From an uncultured Candidatus Actinomarina sp. (GTDB lineage: Bacteria > Actinomycetota > Acidimicrobiia > Actinomarinales > Actinomarinaceae), in the NCBI GenBank assembly GCA_902580215.1, contig CACHJT010000001.1, forward strand, positions 1-41,774: DNA of 41,774 bases, in the 5' to 3' direction. How positions within the stretch are numbered: position 1 is the stretch's first letter; every line of letters begins with the position of its first letter. Both the position numbers and the translations under genes were made by a program. The notes under the pieces were generated by a model. The model made no database searches. It worked only from the letters and a program-made list of their open reading frames with translations, and was not told where the DNA came from. Below, in pieces: positions 1-7,983 of the stretch.

Positions 1-767
1 GCAACTAATTGGAATACTATCTCCAAGATTCGCCTTGACCAAGCAAGAACACCCAATACAGAACCAGAATAAAAAAGTCCCAATAAAACAATGTCTAATT
101 CAGAAATAAGCGCACTTGAAAAAGTTGTAAGAACCATTTTTTTGCCAGATGCTTGCAAGTTATTTTTAACAGATTTATTTGAATTTAAATCAATATCATT
201 TTTTGGTATAGAGAAATGGGCAACAGCAAAAAATGACACAAGCGTAATAACCTGGAACATAATCAAAGAAAGTATTGAAAATCCCTGAGTAACAAGTATC
301 CATGCACCTAATCCATATATAATCGTTCTTAATATTATTTGCTTAGAGCTAGTTACAAAATCTCCTTTAGCTTGATAATAAGCAAGAGCTACATGGATCA
401 TTTCATTAAAAACAAATCCAATAAGAAATAAAATTGTCATTGGCAAATCTCTCTTAAGAAATAAAGTCAAAGGTATTAAAATAATAAAACTTAGCATTAA
501 ATTTCTCAGAATTAATGAATAAGCATTTTGAAACATTAATTTAGAACTTTCATTTTTTTGAGCCAAAAATTTTGTTACAACTAAAGCAAGAGACATCACT
601 GTAGCTGTACCAATCAATACAGAAAGACTTTTTGAAGAAGCATATTCGCCATATATCTCTGCTCCATAAACTCGACTAATTATTGTAATTAAAAAGAAGT
701 TAACTAGTAAAAGAGTTAATTGCATAAGTGAAATATAAATTGTATTTTTCTTCCAATTATTAATCAT
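1..767 (-). CDS. Polysaccharide flippase, Wzx/MOP type (3' end cut by window edge)
   Basis: The reverse strand is open from an ATG at 767 to the left edge, about 255 codons with no stop. The product is strongly hydrophobic with repeated membrane segments. An N-terminal helix is followed by a 'SRVYGAEIYGEYA' stretch and later 'LDIVLLGLFYSGSVLG', which is the pattern of Wzx-like oligosaccharide flippases (MOP superfamily): a first helix, a glycine and tyrosine turn, and a middle D..LLG..........G motif. Such proteins move undecaprenyl-linked repeat units across the membrane. The ATG overlaps the asnB stop (ATGA), so the two are probably translationally coupled and this is the last visible gene of the leftward operon. 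The remaining C-terminal helices lie outside the window. The family call is fairly sure; the substrate is unknown. Confidence 0.8.
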   Translation of the reverse strand, partial: MINNWKKNTIYISLMQLTLLLVNFFLITIISRVYGAEIYGEYASSKSLSVLIGTATVMSLALVVTKFLAQKNESSKLMFQNAYSLILRNLMLSFIILIPLTLFLKRDLPMTILFLIGFVFNEMIHVALAYYQAKGDFVTSSKQIILRTIIYGLGAWILVTQGFSILSLIMFQVITLVSFFAVAHFSIPKNDIDLNSNKSVKNNLQASGKKMVLTTFSSALISELDIVLLGLFYSGSVLGVLAWSRRILEIVFQLV

Positions 768-2605
768 TGAGAATTCCTACTTAAATGCCAATTAGCAAGA
801 TTAGATAAATACCATTTCTTTTGGTAATCAGATCCAGAGTATACTTTCCTAAGTATACTTGGATCAAATAAGTGTGTTGAAGAGTTAAAGTTCCTAACTG
901 ACTCATAAAAGAAATCTTCATCTTTTTTTATCCATTCACCTACTGGTGCTCTAAATCCCTGCTTTTGTCTATGTATTATGTCTGAAGGAATATAGTTTTT
1001 TGCTACTTTTTTTAGCAAAGGCTTTCCGGAATAATCCGGAATTAATAATTCTTCAGGTATAGACAAAATAAACTCAACTAACTTGTGGTCTAGAAACGGC
1101 ACTCTAGCTTCAACCCCTGATTGCATTACTAACTTATCCATTCTCATAAGAAGTAATTCAGGTAATCTAACTTTTAAATCTATAAGAGTCATCCATTTGG
1201 ACAGCTTTGCATCTTTTGAAGCAAAATAGTCATCCCAAAGATTATCTGCGAACCTAATCAATCCAGAATCTATTGAAATATCACCTGAAACAAGTTTATT
1301 AATTTCAGCTAAATTGAATCCTAAAGCCCCACCAGCAAAAGTAGTATTTCCATACATCATATTTGAAATCAAATTTAGTCTGTGATTTGTAAATTTTGAA
1401 AATTTATTATTTTTTGAAGAGAATGGTTTTTTATAATTTGACAATTTTAACAATCTGTTCCAATGGTCATATCCGTAAAAAAGTTCATCAGAACCTTCAC
1501 CAACCTGCACAACTTTGATACCAGATAATTTAGTTGCTTTCCCTAAAAAATATAAAGGTATACCAACCTCATCGCCAACAAGATCGTCTTGATAAAAAGC
1601 ATAATTATCAAAAATTTCTTTAAAATTCTCAAAATTTATTTTCTCTTCGTAAAGGTTTATTCCAATTTCTTGAGAAGCAAACCTTGCTTCTTTTAGTTCT
1701 CCCCTGTAGCCCTCAAAACTTTCTTGATAGTCAACATTGAAAGCTTTTAAAGTAGTTTCCGCATCTTGTTTCATGAGCTTTCCTAAAAGTGAAGAATCTA
1801 AACCTCCTGAAAGAAATAGCCCAACCTCCACATCACTTACTTTTCGATATTTAACAGATTCATTTAGGAGCCTATCTAATTCATTTACAACTGTTTCTTC
1901 ATCCAAATCATTGTTGGTTGAAAATGTATACGGGTCCCAATAAGTTTTTTTTGAATATATTCCATTCTTATTTAATCGAATAAATTGCCCAGGTTCTATT
2001 TTATTAATATTTTTATTGCCAGTTCTGTCAGCTGGCACACAAAGATGTCTTAAGTAGGATAAGTAGGAATCTATATCCGGTTCAAACTTAATTAGTTTTG
2101 ATAATTCTATTGCTTTCATTTCTGAGCTAAAAAGAATCCAACTATCATTGACAGAATAATATAAAGGTTTAATACCGATACGATCTCTAGCCATAAACAA
2201 TTCACCAGATTTATTGTCATAGATTACAAATGCAAATTGACCACGAAGTTTATCCAATATTTTCTCTTCATATTCGACATAACCCTGTAAAAGTACTTCT
2301 GTATCACCATTTGTTATAAATGTATATCCTTTTGTTTCTAATTCTTTTCTCAACTCCTTATAGTTGTAAATTTCACCATTAAAAACTATTGTGTATCTTT
2401 TATCAACAGATTGAAAAGGCTGATTTGAACGATCGTTTAAATCAATAATTGATAATCTCGTATGAATCAAACAAATAGAATCATTTATAAAATTATGAGA
2501 AGAGTGATCTGGACCTCTATGTTCTAGAGATCGCTTTACATTCTCAACAACTATTGGGTCGATTTTGGAATTGTTTAAGCTTATAATTCCAGCTATTCCA
2601 CACAT
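764..2605 (-). CDS. asnB: Asparagine synthase-type glutamine amidotransferase
   Basis: This is a full-length (613 aa) class II glutamine amidotransferase fused to an ATP-dependent amidating domain. It starts MCGIAG, so Cys2 becomes the N-terminal nucleophile, followed by the HRGPD and NGEIYN motifs of the glutaminase. The synthetase half carries the SGGLDSS pyrophosphate loop. AsnB makes asparagine from aspartate, glutamine and ATP, but paralogues inside polysaccharide clusters (such as WbpS) amidate uronic acids. The neighbours here make UDP-glucuronate and UDP-galacturonate, so a sugar-modifying role is a real alternative. A TACATT box at 2618-2623 lies 12 bases before the ATG. It is translationally coupled (ATGA) to the downstream flippase gene. 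Confidence 0.88.
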   Translation of the reverse strand: MCGIAGIISLNNSKIDPIVVENVKRSLEHRGPDHSSHNFINDSICLIHTRLSIIDLNDRSNQPFQSVDKRYTIVFNGEIYNYKELRKELETKGYTFITNGDTEVLLQGYVEYEEKILDKLRGQFAFVIYDNKSGELFMARDRIGIKPLYYSVNDSWILFSSEMKAIELSKLIKFEPDIDSYLSYLRHLCVPADRTGNKNINKIEPGQFIRLNKNGIYSKKTYWDPYTFSTNNDLDEETVVNELDRLLNESVKYRKVSDVEVGLFLSGGLDSSLLGKLMKQDAETTLKAFNVDYQESFEGYRGELKEARFASQEIGINLYEEKINFENFKEIFDNYAFYQDDLVGDEVGIPLYFLGKATKLSGIKVVQVGEGSDELFYGYDHWNRLLKLSNYKKPFSSKNNKFSKFTNHRLNLISNMMYGNTTFAGGALGFNLAEINKLVSGDISIDSGLIRFADNLWDDYFASKDAKLSKWMTLIDLKVRLPELLLMRMDKLVMQSGVEARVPFLDHKLVEFILSIPEELLIPDYSGKPLLKKVAKNYIPSDIIHRQKQGFRAPVGEWIKKDEDFFYESVRNFNSSTHLFDPSILRKVYSGSDYQKKWYLSNLANWHLSRNSQ

Positions 2606-2617
2606 TTATCTAACTTT

Positions 2618-2623
2618 AATGTA
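2618..2623 (-). promoter_or_regulatory. Candidate -10 box for asnB
   Basis: TACATT on the reverse strand lies 12 bases upstream of the asnB ATG, in a 67-base divergent gap. It fits the TANNNT pattern and would give a leader of only about 5 bases. No Shine-Dalgarno sequence is visible. This is a single weak box in AT-rich DNA. Confidence 0.3.
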
Positions 2624-2672
2624 ATATTTTTTATTTAAAGAACATAAATTATTTTTGTTTAAAGTAATTAGT

Positions 2673-3290
2673 ATGAAATATTTTATTGATTATATTTTTT
2701 TGTTAATCATTTTCCCTATTTTTATAGTTGTATTTCCAATAATTTCTTTATTTATTTTGTTATTTGATTCAGGTCCAGTAATTTACTCTCAAAAAAGAGT
2801 TGGACTAAAGGGTCAAGAGTTTAAATTACACAAATTCAGAACAATGTCTGTATCTTCAGATGAAAAAATTCATAAAGATCACTATAAAGATCTTTCACAA
2901 AATAAAAAAATTGAGCCATCCTTAACTCCTGATGATCCAATCAGAATTGAAAATGATGATAGGATCACCAAAATAGGGTCTTTTTTAAGAAAAACTTCTT
3001 TAGATGAATTACCAAATATCCTAAATGTTTTGAAAGGTCAAATGTCTTTTGTTGGGCCTAGACCGTTAGTTAAATATGAGTCTGATCTTTATGGAGAATA
3101 CAAAGAAAAAAGGAATTCAATAAAGCCTGGGATTACTGGCCTAGCTCAAATCCAAGGAAGGTTAGATTTAAGTTTACAAGAAAGACTTTACTGGGATATA
3201 AAATACGTTGATAAAAAGTCTTTTAACTACGATCTAATTATTATTTTTAAAACTATTTATTCGGTTCTCTCAGGAAGAGGAGCGAATTAA
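2673..3290 (+). CDS. Sugar transferase, PglC/WcaJ-like phosphoglycosyl transferase
   Basis: This 205-aa monotopic phosphoglycosyl transferase moves a sugar-1-phosphate from a nucleotide sugar onto undecaprenyl phosphate, the first step of a lipid-linked glycan. An N-terminal re-entrant hydrophobic segment (about 5-33) is followed by FRTM at 55-58, the catalytic Asp-Glu dyad at 111-112 within LRKTSLDELPN, and a GPRPL motif. The size matches the minimal PglC form rather than the larger WcaJ form with five helices. I chose the ATG at 2673; an upstream TTG at 2655 adds only six unconvincing residues. TAAAGT ends 7 bases before the ATG. The stop overlaps the convergent glycosyltransferase gene by 21 bases. 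Confidence 0.88.
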   Translation: MKYFIDYIFLLIIFPIFIVVFPIISLFILLFDSGPVIYSQKRVGLKGQEFKLHKFRTMSVSSDEKIHKDHYKDLSQNKKIEPSLTPDDPIRIENDDRITKIGSFLRKTSLDELPNILNVLKGQMSFVGPRPLVKYESDLYGEYKEKRNSIKPGITGLAQIQGRLDLSLQERLYWDIKYVDKKSFNYDLIIIFKTIYSVLSGRGAN

Positions 3291-4451
3291 GCTACTGTAT
3301 TTGGTGCTAACAATTTCCTTATTTGATATATTTTGCTGAAAATCACTTATATTCTTTAATATTTGATTAACTTTTTTAAGATTTTTCATTTGTTGCAGTG
3401 CAGTTTCTAATTTTTCAGGTTTCTTTAAATCAATGTTGAAACCCAATTCGTATTTATCAATTAATTTTGAAACAGCAGAATTAGGATTAGAAAAATTTAT
3501 TAATATTTTATTCATATTTAAGTAGTCAAAAGTTTTTCCTGGAAACCCTTCAATAGTTATTTCATAATCTAAACAAATTAATGCATAAGGGATATCTTTT
3601 ACTTTTTCCTCCAAATCTTCTCTAGGGAGATAGTCATTTATGTTTATATTATCCTTTGAAAATTTAGATAAACTTTCAAATTCCTGTCCTGCACCATAAA
3701 GCTCAAACTTCCAGTTTTGGGGAAATTGCTCATTAAAAAAATTTATGAAAGTACTTATGTTTTGTGGCCTTCCAGTATTCCCAGCATAGAATATACTTTC
3801 TAATTTCAGATTTGGTTCAAAATTACTCTTTGGAAATGGTGAAAAATGATTTATTGTATGAATTTTATTTTTATTAATATGTCTTTTTTCAATTAAGTAT
3901 TTTTTTAACTCTTCAGAGTTAACTACAACTTTACTCACATTTTTTAATGAATAGTTATCAAGAATTTTAAACAAAGATTTCAAAAGTCTATTTGGTTGTT
4001 CATCTAATTTTTCAGCTATCTCAGGATACAACTCCCAAAGTGAATAAATCGTATTTATTTTTAAAATTTTAGTTGTAAAAATGCATACTAAATTCATAGT
4101 TGGTGGATAGCTAAAAATTAAGATTTCTTTATAGTCTTTTCTATTTTTGTAAATAAAACGAATTGCTTTAAAGTTAAAACCCAGCCATTGAAAAAATCTG
4201 GACGAATTTGAAAACTGACGCGGGTTTGATTCTATGTAGTGTACTTTTATTCCTTTAAACATTCCAACGCTAATATTTTTGTCGTTTTGATTGTATTCTT
4301 GAGCACTTTTTAAATTGTATTGAGGAGAGCTTGCTAAAACTTCAATATTGTTCAATTCTTTATTCAATCCATCAGCTATCTCGGATACAATCATGCCTGT
4401 TGAAATAGTGTCAGGAGGAAAAGTTAAAGAATGAATTAAAATTTTTTTCAT
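3270..4451 (-). CDS. Glycosyltransferase family 4 (WbuB/WcaI-like)
   Basis: This 393-aa retaining glycosyltransferase has the GT-B fold. It begins with the 'FPPDTISTGMIVSEIADGL' donor/acceptor loop typical of GT4 enzymes that act early in capsule and O-antigen assembly. A weakly conserved 'EGFPGKTFDYL' region near the C-terminal third replaces the usual E-X7-E nucleotide-sugar site. It starts within the wecB-like stop (ATGA), so it is coupled to the sugar-nucleotide genes before it. WbuB-type enzymes are usually encoded beside UDP-FucNAc or UDP-QuiNAc genes, which matches this context. Donor and acceptor cannot be read from sequence. Confidence 0.82.
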   Translation of the reverse strand: MKKILIHSLTFPPDTISTGMIVSEIADGLNKELNNIEVLASSPQYNLKSAQEYNQNDKNISVGMFKGIKVHYIESNPRQFSNSSRFFQWLGFNFKAIRFIYKNRKDYKEILIFSYPPTMNLVCIFTTKILKINTIYSLWELYPEIAEKLDEQPNRLLKSLFKILDNYSLKNVSKVVVNSEELKKYLIEKRHINKNKIHTINHFSPFPKSNFEPNLKLESIFYAGNTGRPQNISTFINFFNEQFPQNWKFELYGAGQEFESLSKFSKDNININDYLPREDLEEKVKDIPYALICLDYEITIEGFPGKTFDYLNMNKILINFSNPNSAVSKLIDKYELGFNIDLKKPEKLETALQQMKNLKKVNQILKNISDFQQNISNKEIVSTKYSSLIRSSS

Positions 4452-5605
4452 TTTAAAAATGATCTTGAGATATCAAAATCATAATTTTCTCTGGCGTGTT
4501 TGTTAAAGTTGTTATTTTTACTTAAATCTATCAAATCATCAACAATTACTTTAGAAGCAGTTCCATCCCCAAAAGGGTGTTTCCAAACAGTACTTTTTAA
4601 TTCATTAGCTTTAAAATGTACATCTTCTAGATTGTCATTGTTAATAGTTGGATCAAATTTTATAGATGATTTGACCTCATACACTTCAGGTCTTTCTGTA
4701 CTATGTCTCATCTGAACTGTTGGGATTCCTAATATACATGCTTCTTCTATTACTGTTCCTGAATCAGATAAGCAATAAGATGAGTTTTTGAGTAAGTAGA
4801 TAAACTCAAGATAACCAATGGGGTCTACAACTAAGATGTTATTATTTAACTTCATTCCCGAATCTTTTAACTGTCTTTGAGTGGCGTATCCCATTGGGAA
4901 TACTACTTTTTTATTAGTTGTATTTATTAAATTAATTATGGTTTCAAAGCTTTCTGGACTTAAAATATTTTCTCTTCTGTGGCAAGTAACTAATACAAAC
5001 TCGTCATCTTTGATAAAATTTTTAACGCTATCATCTAGAAAATTAACCCCTGTATCAAATAAATCTTTAAATTCATCAAGAATATCAACTATAGGGTTTC
5101 CAGTAACTTTTATTATGCTGTCAGATATACCTTCATTTAATCCTTGTTTCTTATATGAGGGAAGATATGAATAAATTCTATCTGAAAGATGATCAATTGT
5201 TTTTCTATATTTTTCTTCAGGCATTCTCCAGTCATATGACCTCATACACCCCTCTATGTGAACAATTGGTGTATTGTGCTGTGAAACACCGATAGAACCC
5301 ATCACTGTATTAGTATCACCCAGAAACATAACAGCTTTATATTTATGATTCTCTAGATGTGAGTAAGTTTCATTTATTATTGAGGAAACTGTAGTTGCAT
5401 CGTTTGTAACATCGATGTTAAATTCATAATCTGGTTTTGGAGTGTTTAGTTGATTAAAAAAAACATCTTTCATATTTTCTGAATAATGTTGTCCTGACCA
5501 AATAAAGTCGAAATCAATATCTGTACTTTGATTTAATAATTTTATTATTTTGCTTGCCCTAATTACATCAGGTCTAATTCCAAGAATTAATCCAATATCT
5601 TTCAT
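4448..5605 (-). CDS. wecB: UDP-N-acetylglucosamine 2-epimerase (non-hydrolysing), divergent
   Basis: This 385-aa two-domain enzyme belongs to the WecB/FnlC family, which inverts C2 of UDP-GlcNAc or a related UDP-2-acetamido sugar. The catalytic acids map well: Asp97 in GDTNT, Glu118 in HIEG, Glu131 in PEEKYR and His209 in CHRREN, against Asp95, Glu117, Glu131 and His213 in E. coli WecB. The usual GTRPE start is GIRPD here, HIEAGLRS is HIEGCMRS, and PEE.NR is PEEKYR. These changes suggest a modified sugar substrate, as in FnlC/WbjD, rather than loss of activity. It follows the RmlD-like gene with an ATGA overlap and precedes a GT4 gene the same way. Confidence 0.85.
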   Translation of the reverse strand: MKDIGLILGIRPDVIRASKIIKLLNQSTDIDFDFIWSGQHYSENMKDVFFNQLNTPKPDYEFNIDVTNDATTVSSIINETYSHLENHKYKAVMFLGDTNTVMGSIGVSQHNTPIVHIEGCMRSYDWRMPEEKYRKTIDHLSDRIYSYLPSYKKQGLNEGISDSIIKVTGNPIVDILDEFKDLFDTGVNFLDDSVKNFIKDDEFVLVTCHRRENILSPESFETIINLINTTNKKVVFPMGYATQRQLKDSGMKLNNNILVVDPIGYLEFIYLLKNSSYCLSDSGTVIEEACILGIPTVQMRHSTERPEVYEVKSSIKFDPTINNDNLEDVHFKANELKSTVWKHPFGDGTASKVIVDDLIDLSKNNNFNKHARENYDFDISRSFLK

Positions 5606-6504
5606 ATCGTATTAAGGATACCTTTAGTTAAACTGCTTTCAGATAATTCTTTAATATTTTCTTCTATTGTTGGAATGTTTTCATATCCAGCATCTAACCA
5701 TAATGTTTTATTTGCATCTTCGTTATCAGTCTTTAAAGTTCTATTGACCGAATTTTCTGAGTTTATTTTTTCAACCTTCACATCAACATCAAAAAACTTT
5801 TTAAAATATATTAATAAGTCGTATTTTGAAACCTCATCCTTAGGTATTACATGTTGTATATTATTTTTGAAATTATTAGTTTTAATCATTCCGTGGACAA
5901 TCTTTGCAAAATTTAATGTTGTAATCCCATTCCACATATGATCTATAAAACCATTTACTTTTCCTTCACTTTGATTTAAAAACCAATTTAGCAAAGACTT
6001 TCCTTGGCCTGCTTCTGGCCCGACAATACTCCCTCTTATTAAATACTTGTTTAAATTTACTACTTCTCCACCAATTTTTGATTTTCCATATACATCAATT
6101 GCATCTTGAAAAGAAGACTCTAAATATTCACCAGTTGCACCTGAAAAAACACAGTCCGTACCAATTTGAATAAATTTAAAATTATGTTCTGAGGCAAGGT
6201 TTGAAATCTTTAATGGAAAATAGCTATTTACTTCTAGCGCTTTCTTAACTGACTCGTTACTTTCTTCATTAATTTCAGGTTTGATTAGTCCAATGCAATT
6301 TATCAGAAAATCTGGATTTATATCTTTGATTAACTTTTCTAAATCATCAGTTAATGCGTCAAATTTGTAAGAATTTTCATGTGGATAATTTTGCTTATTA
6401 TTTCTATAAGTTAAAAATATATCAAATTCATTAGTGTTAATGAAATATTTGGATACCATATTTCCAAGCATTCCACTTGAACCAAGTATCAATAACTTAT
6501 TCAT
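5602..6504 (-). CDS. RmlD-like NDP-sugar reductase (SDR)
   Basis: This extended short-chain dehydrogenase of about 300 aa resembles dTDP-4-dehydrorhamnose reductase. It has the NAD(P)-binding GSSGMLG motif close to the N-terminus, then 'IGTDCVFSG' and the YGKSK catalytic pair in the RmlD arrangement. I start it at the ATG at 6504: translation there gives MNKLLILGSS, the normal family start, while upstream codons only add residues that overlap the cupin gene. It overlaps the cupin gene by 8 bases and the wecB-like gene by 4. A reductase working with the neighbouring cupin would finish a 6-deoxy sugar, but the matching 4,6-dehydratase is not in the window. Confidence 0.78.
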   Translation of the reverse strand: MNKLLILGSSGMLGNMVSKYFINTNEFDIFLTYRNNKQNYPHENSYKFDALTDDLEKLIKDINPDFLINCIGLIKPEINEESNESVKKALEVNSYFPLKISNLASEHNFKFIQIGTDCVFSGATGEYLESSFQDAIDVYGKSKIGGEVVNLNKYLIRGSIVGPEAGQGKSLLNWFLNQSEGKVNGFIDHMWNGITTLNFAKIVHGMIKTNNFKNNIQHVIPKDEVSKYDLLIYFKKFFDVDVKVEKINSENSVNRTLKTDNEDANKTLWLDAGYENIPTIEENIKELSESSLTKGILNTI

Positions 6505-6943
6505 AAAAATTTGGATTAAGTTCGCTCCACGGATCCCAAAGTTTAGAATCAAAACGATAATCATCTTTGACCGACTCATCTAAAGGTAAAGATGAGAAAT
6601 ATCTAATACTATTATTTTCAGTTAAATTCATTGCGCCATTTGCATAATTATTTGGTATATACAATATTCCATCTGTTGGGGTTAAAGTAAATTTATGAAT
6701 TTTTATATCATTAGATGGGTTATCAAAATCTTCTATGTGTACAGCACAAACTAAGAATTCGCCCTCTTCAACACTAATCCACTTTTCTTCTATTTTGTGT
6801 CCGTGCCAAGCTCGAACTGTTTTAATTAATTTATTCTGAACTTTATATGTTCTAACTACATTTTTTAAATTAAGTTCATTAGTAAAAAAAACCGTTCCCC
6901 TATCATCTGAGTGTGAATTGCTGGAAAACAAAATAGGTTCCAT
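6497..6943 (-). CDS. RmlC-like cupin (dTDP-4-dehydrorhamnose 3,5-epimerase family)
   Basis: This small cupin (148 aa) is related to RmlC/WxcM-type sugar-nucleotide isomerases. After an N-terminal 'DDRG' the catalytic-region motif RAWHGH (44-49) sits where RmlC has its base histidine, and 'YIPNNYANG' follows as in the RmlC active-site strand. RmlC enzymes are about 180 aa, so this is near the short end. It lies between two SDR genes in one leftward operon and overlaps the next gene by 8 bases. A cupin next to an RmlD-like SDR and a WecB-like epimerase recalls the CapF/FnlB fusion in UDP-FucNAc synthesis, here as two proteins. The exact reaction is unknown. Confidence 0.72.
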   Translation of the reverse strand: MEPILFSSNSHSDDRGTVFFTNELNLKNVVRTYKVQNKLIKTVRAWHGHKIEEKWISVEEGEFLVCAVHIEDFDNPSNDIKIHKFTLTPTDGILYIPNNYANGAMNLTENNSIRYFSSLPLDESVKDDYRFDSKLWDPWSELNPNFYE

Positions 6944-6945
6944 TT

Positions 6946-7878
6946 TTATTTAACTCCATATTTTTGTAAAAAATTTTGATTTGAATATCTAGGGTCATTT
7001 ATATCTTTAATTCTATTTGAAGAAATTAACTCATACATTTCATTTATGCCTTGTGTTAAATCGACAGTTGCTTGAAATCCAGTAGCGTCTTTTAATTTTT
7101 CACTAGAAACTTGATAATTTCGAGCATCTTGAAATGGGAGAGGTGTTGTTTCTATCTCAACGTCACTAATTTTGTTTTTAATCTCGTTTGCAATTTCGAT
7201 AATTTTAAAATTTTTGTAATGAAGATTAAATACACCATTTGTTTGAGTATCAAGTGTATGAGCTATAGCATTTGCTACATCTTTCACATGAAGAAGAGGC
7301 CTCCATTGCTCACCCCCAAAAACACTCATTTTCTTATCAATATAGGCTTTAGTGGTTAAGATGTTTACAACTAAATCCAATCTAATTCTTGAAAACTTAT
7401 CACCAATTCCAAAGAGGGTCCCTAATCTAAAAATAATTGAATCTGAGTCAGCTAAATACTTTTCTGCAATAAGCTTTGATGAAGCGTATTCAGAAAGTGG
7501 ATTAACTTCAGAACTTTCATCAAGAATCCCTTCTTGAGCTCCATAAACTGAACATGTAGAGAGAAATACTATTTTTCCTTTAAAATTTTTAGCAAGGTTT
7601 TTTACAGTTTCTGAATTAATTTCGTGAGTAAGGGCAGGGTTTATTGCACAAGCTCCATCACCCACCAAAGCGGCTAGCCATATTACAGCATCATATTGAT
7701 CTAAAATATTGTTTATTTTTTTATAGTCTCTAATATCTCCAAATATAAAATCTACATTTTTTCTGTAAGAATTTTCGTAAATTAAAGAATCATAAACTGT
7801 AACTTCATTTTCTTTTGATAATAAATCTACTATGCCACCACCGACATAGCCTGCCCCGCCGACAATTAATACTTTCAT
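6946..7878 (-). CDS. NAD-dependent epimerase/dehydratase family SDR
   Basis: This 310-aa extended SDR starts with the Rossmann motif GGAGYVG at 7-13 and carries 'LSTCSVYG' and a YASSK active-site pair. The Asp-Glu pair after the threonine (TDEVYG) that marks 4,6-dehydratases is missing, so an epimerase or reductase role is more likely. It is the first gene of the leftward operon with the cupin, RmlD-like SDR, wecB-like epimerase and a GT4. A TATACT box at 7889-7894 lies 10 bases before the ATG, implying a very short leader. The purine-rich AAAGAAG directly abuts the ATG, too close for a normal ribosome binding site. Confidence 0.75.
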   Translation of the reverse strand: MKVLIVGGAGYVGGGIVDLLSKENEVTVYDSLIYENSYRKNVDFIFGDIRDYKKINNILDQYDAVIWLAALVGDGACAINPALTHEINSETVKNLAKNFKGKIVFLSTCSVYGAQEGILDESSEVNPLSEYASSKLIAEKYLADSDSIIFRLGTLFGIGDKFSRIRLDLVVNILTTKAYIDKKMSVFGGEQWRPLLHVKDVANAIAHTLDTQTNGVFNLHYKNFKIIEIANEIKNKISDVEIETTPLPFQDARNYQVSSEKLKDATGFQATVDLTQGINEMYELISSNRIKDINDPRYSNQNFLQKYGVK

Positions 7879-7888
7879 CTTCTTTAAT

Positions 7889-7894
7889 AGTATA
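7889..7894 (-). promoter_or_regulatory. Candidate -10 box for leftward sugar-nucleotide operon
   Basis: TATACT on the reverse strand lies 10 bases before the ATG at 7878 in a divergent intergenic gap. It implies a leader of about 4 bases. No convincing -35 element was found. Confidence 0.4.
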
Positions 7895-7970
7895 TGCTTT
7901 TATTTTCTTAATAATTATTGTTTATTTTTTTGCAAAATATTTTCTTAGACAAATATATACCAAGCTTTGT

Positions 7971-7976
7971 TACCAT
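7971..7976 (+). promoter_or_regulatory. Candidate -10 box for rightward epimerase operon
   Basis: TACCAT (within GTTACCAT) ends 7 bases before a GTG at 7984. That spacing puts the transcript start at or next to the GTG, so it supports a leaderless mRNA. An upstream alternative is TTGCAA at 7930-7935 with TATATA at 7954-7959. Confidence 0.35.
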
Positions 7977-7983
7977 GTTTACT

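Noticed and set aside
91-288. A 65-codon forward frame near the left edge
   Set aside because: It is the mirror of the flippase reading frame on the reverse strand, which is continuous from 767 to the edge and clearly membrane-type.
6505-6579. Longer start for the RmlD-like SDR
   Set aside because: It would add 25 residues overlapping the cupin gene and push the Rossmann motif inward from the family position.
7968-7977. TGTTACCATG repeated at 39071-39080
   Set aside because: The ten bases recur only twice, both in promoter-like gaps, but serve opposite strands. They are explained by TANNNT boxes, not by a repeat element.
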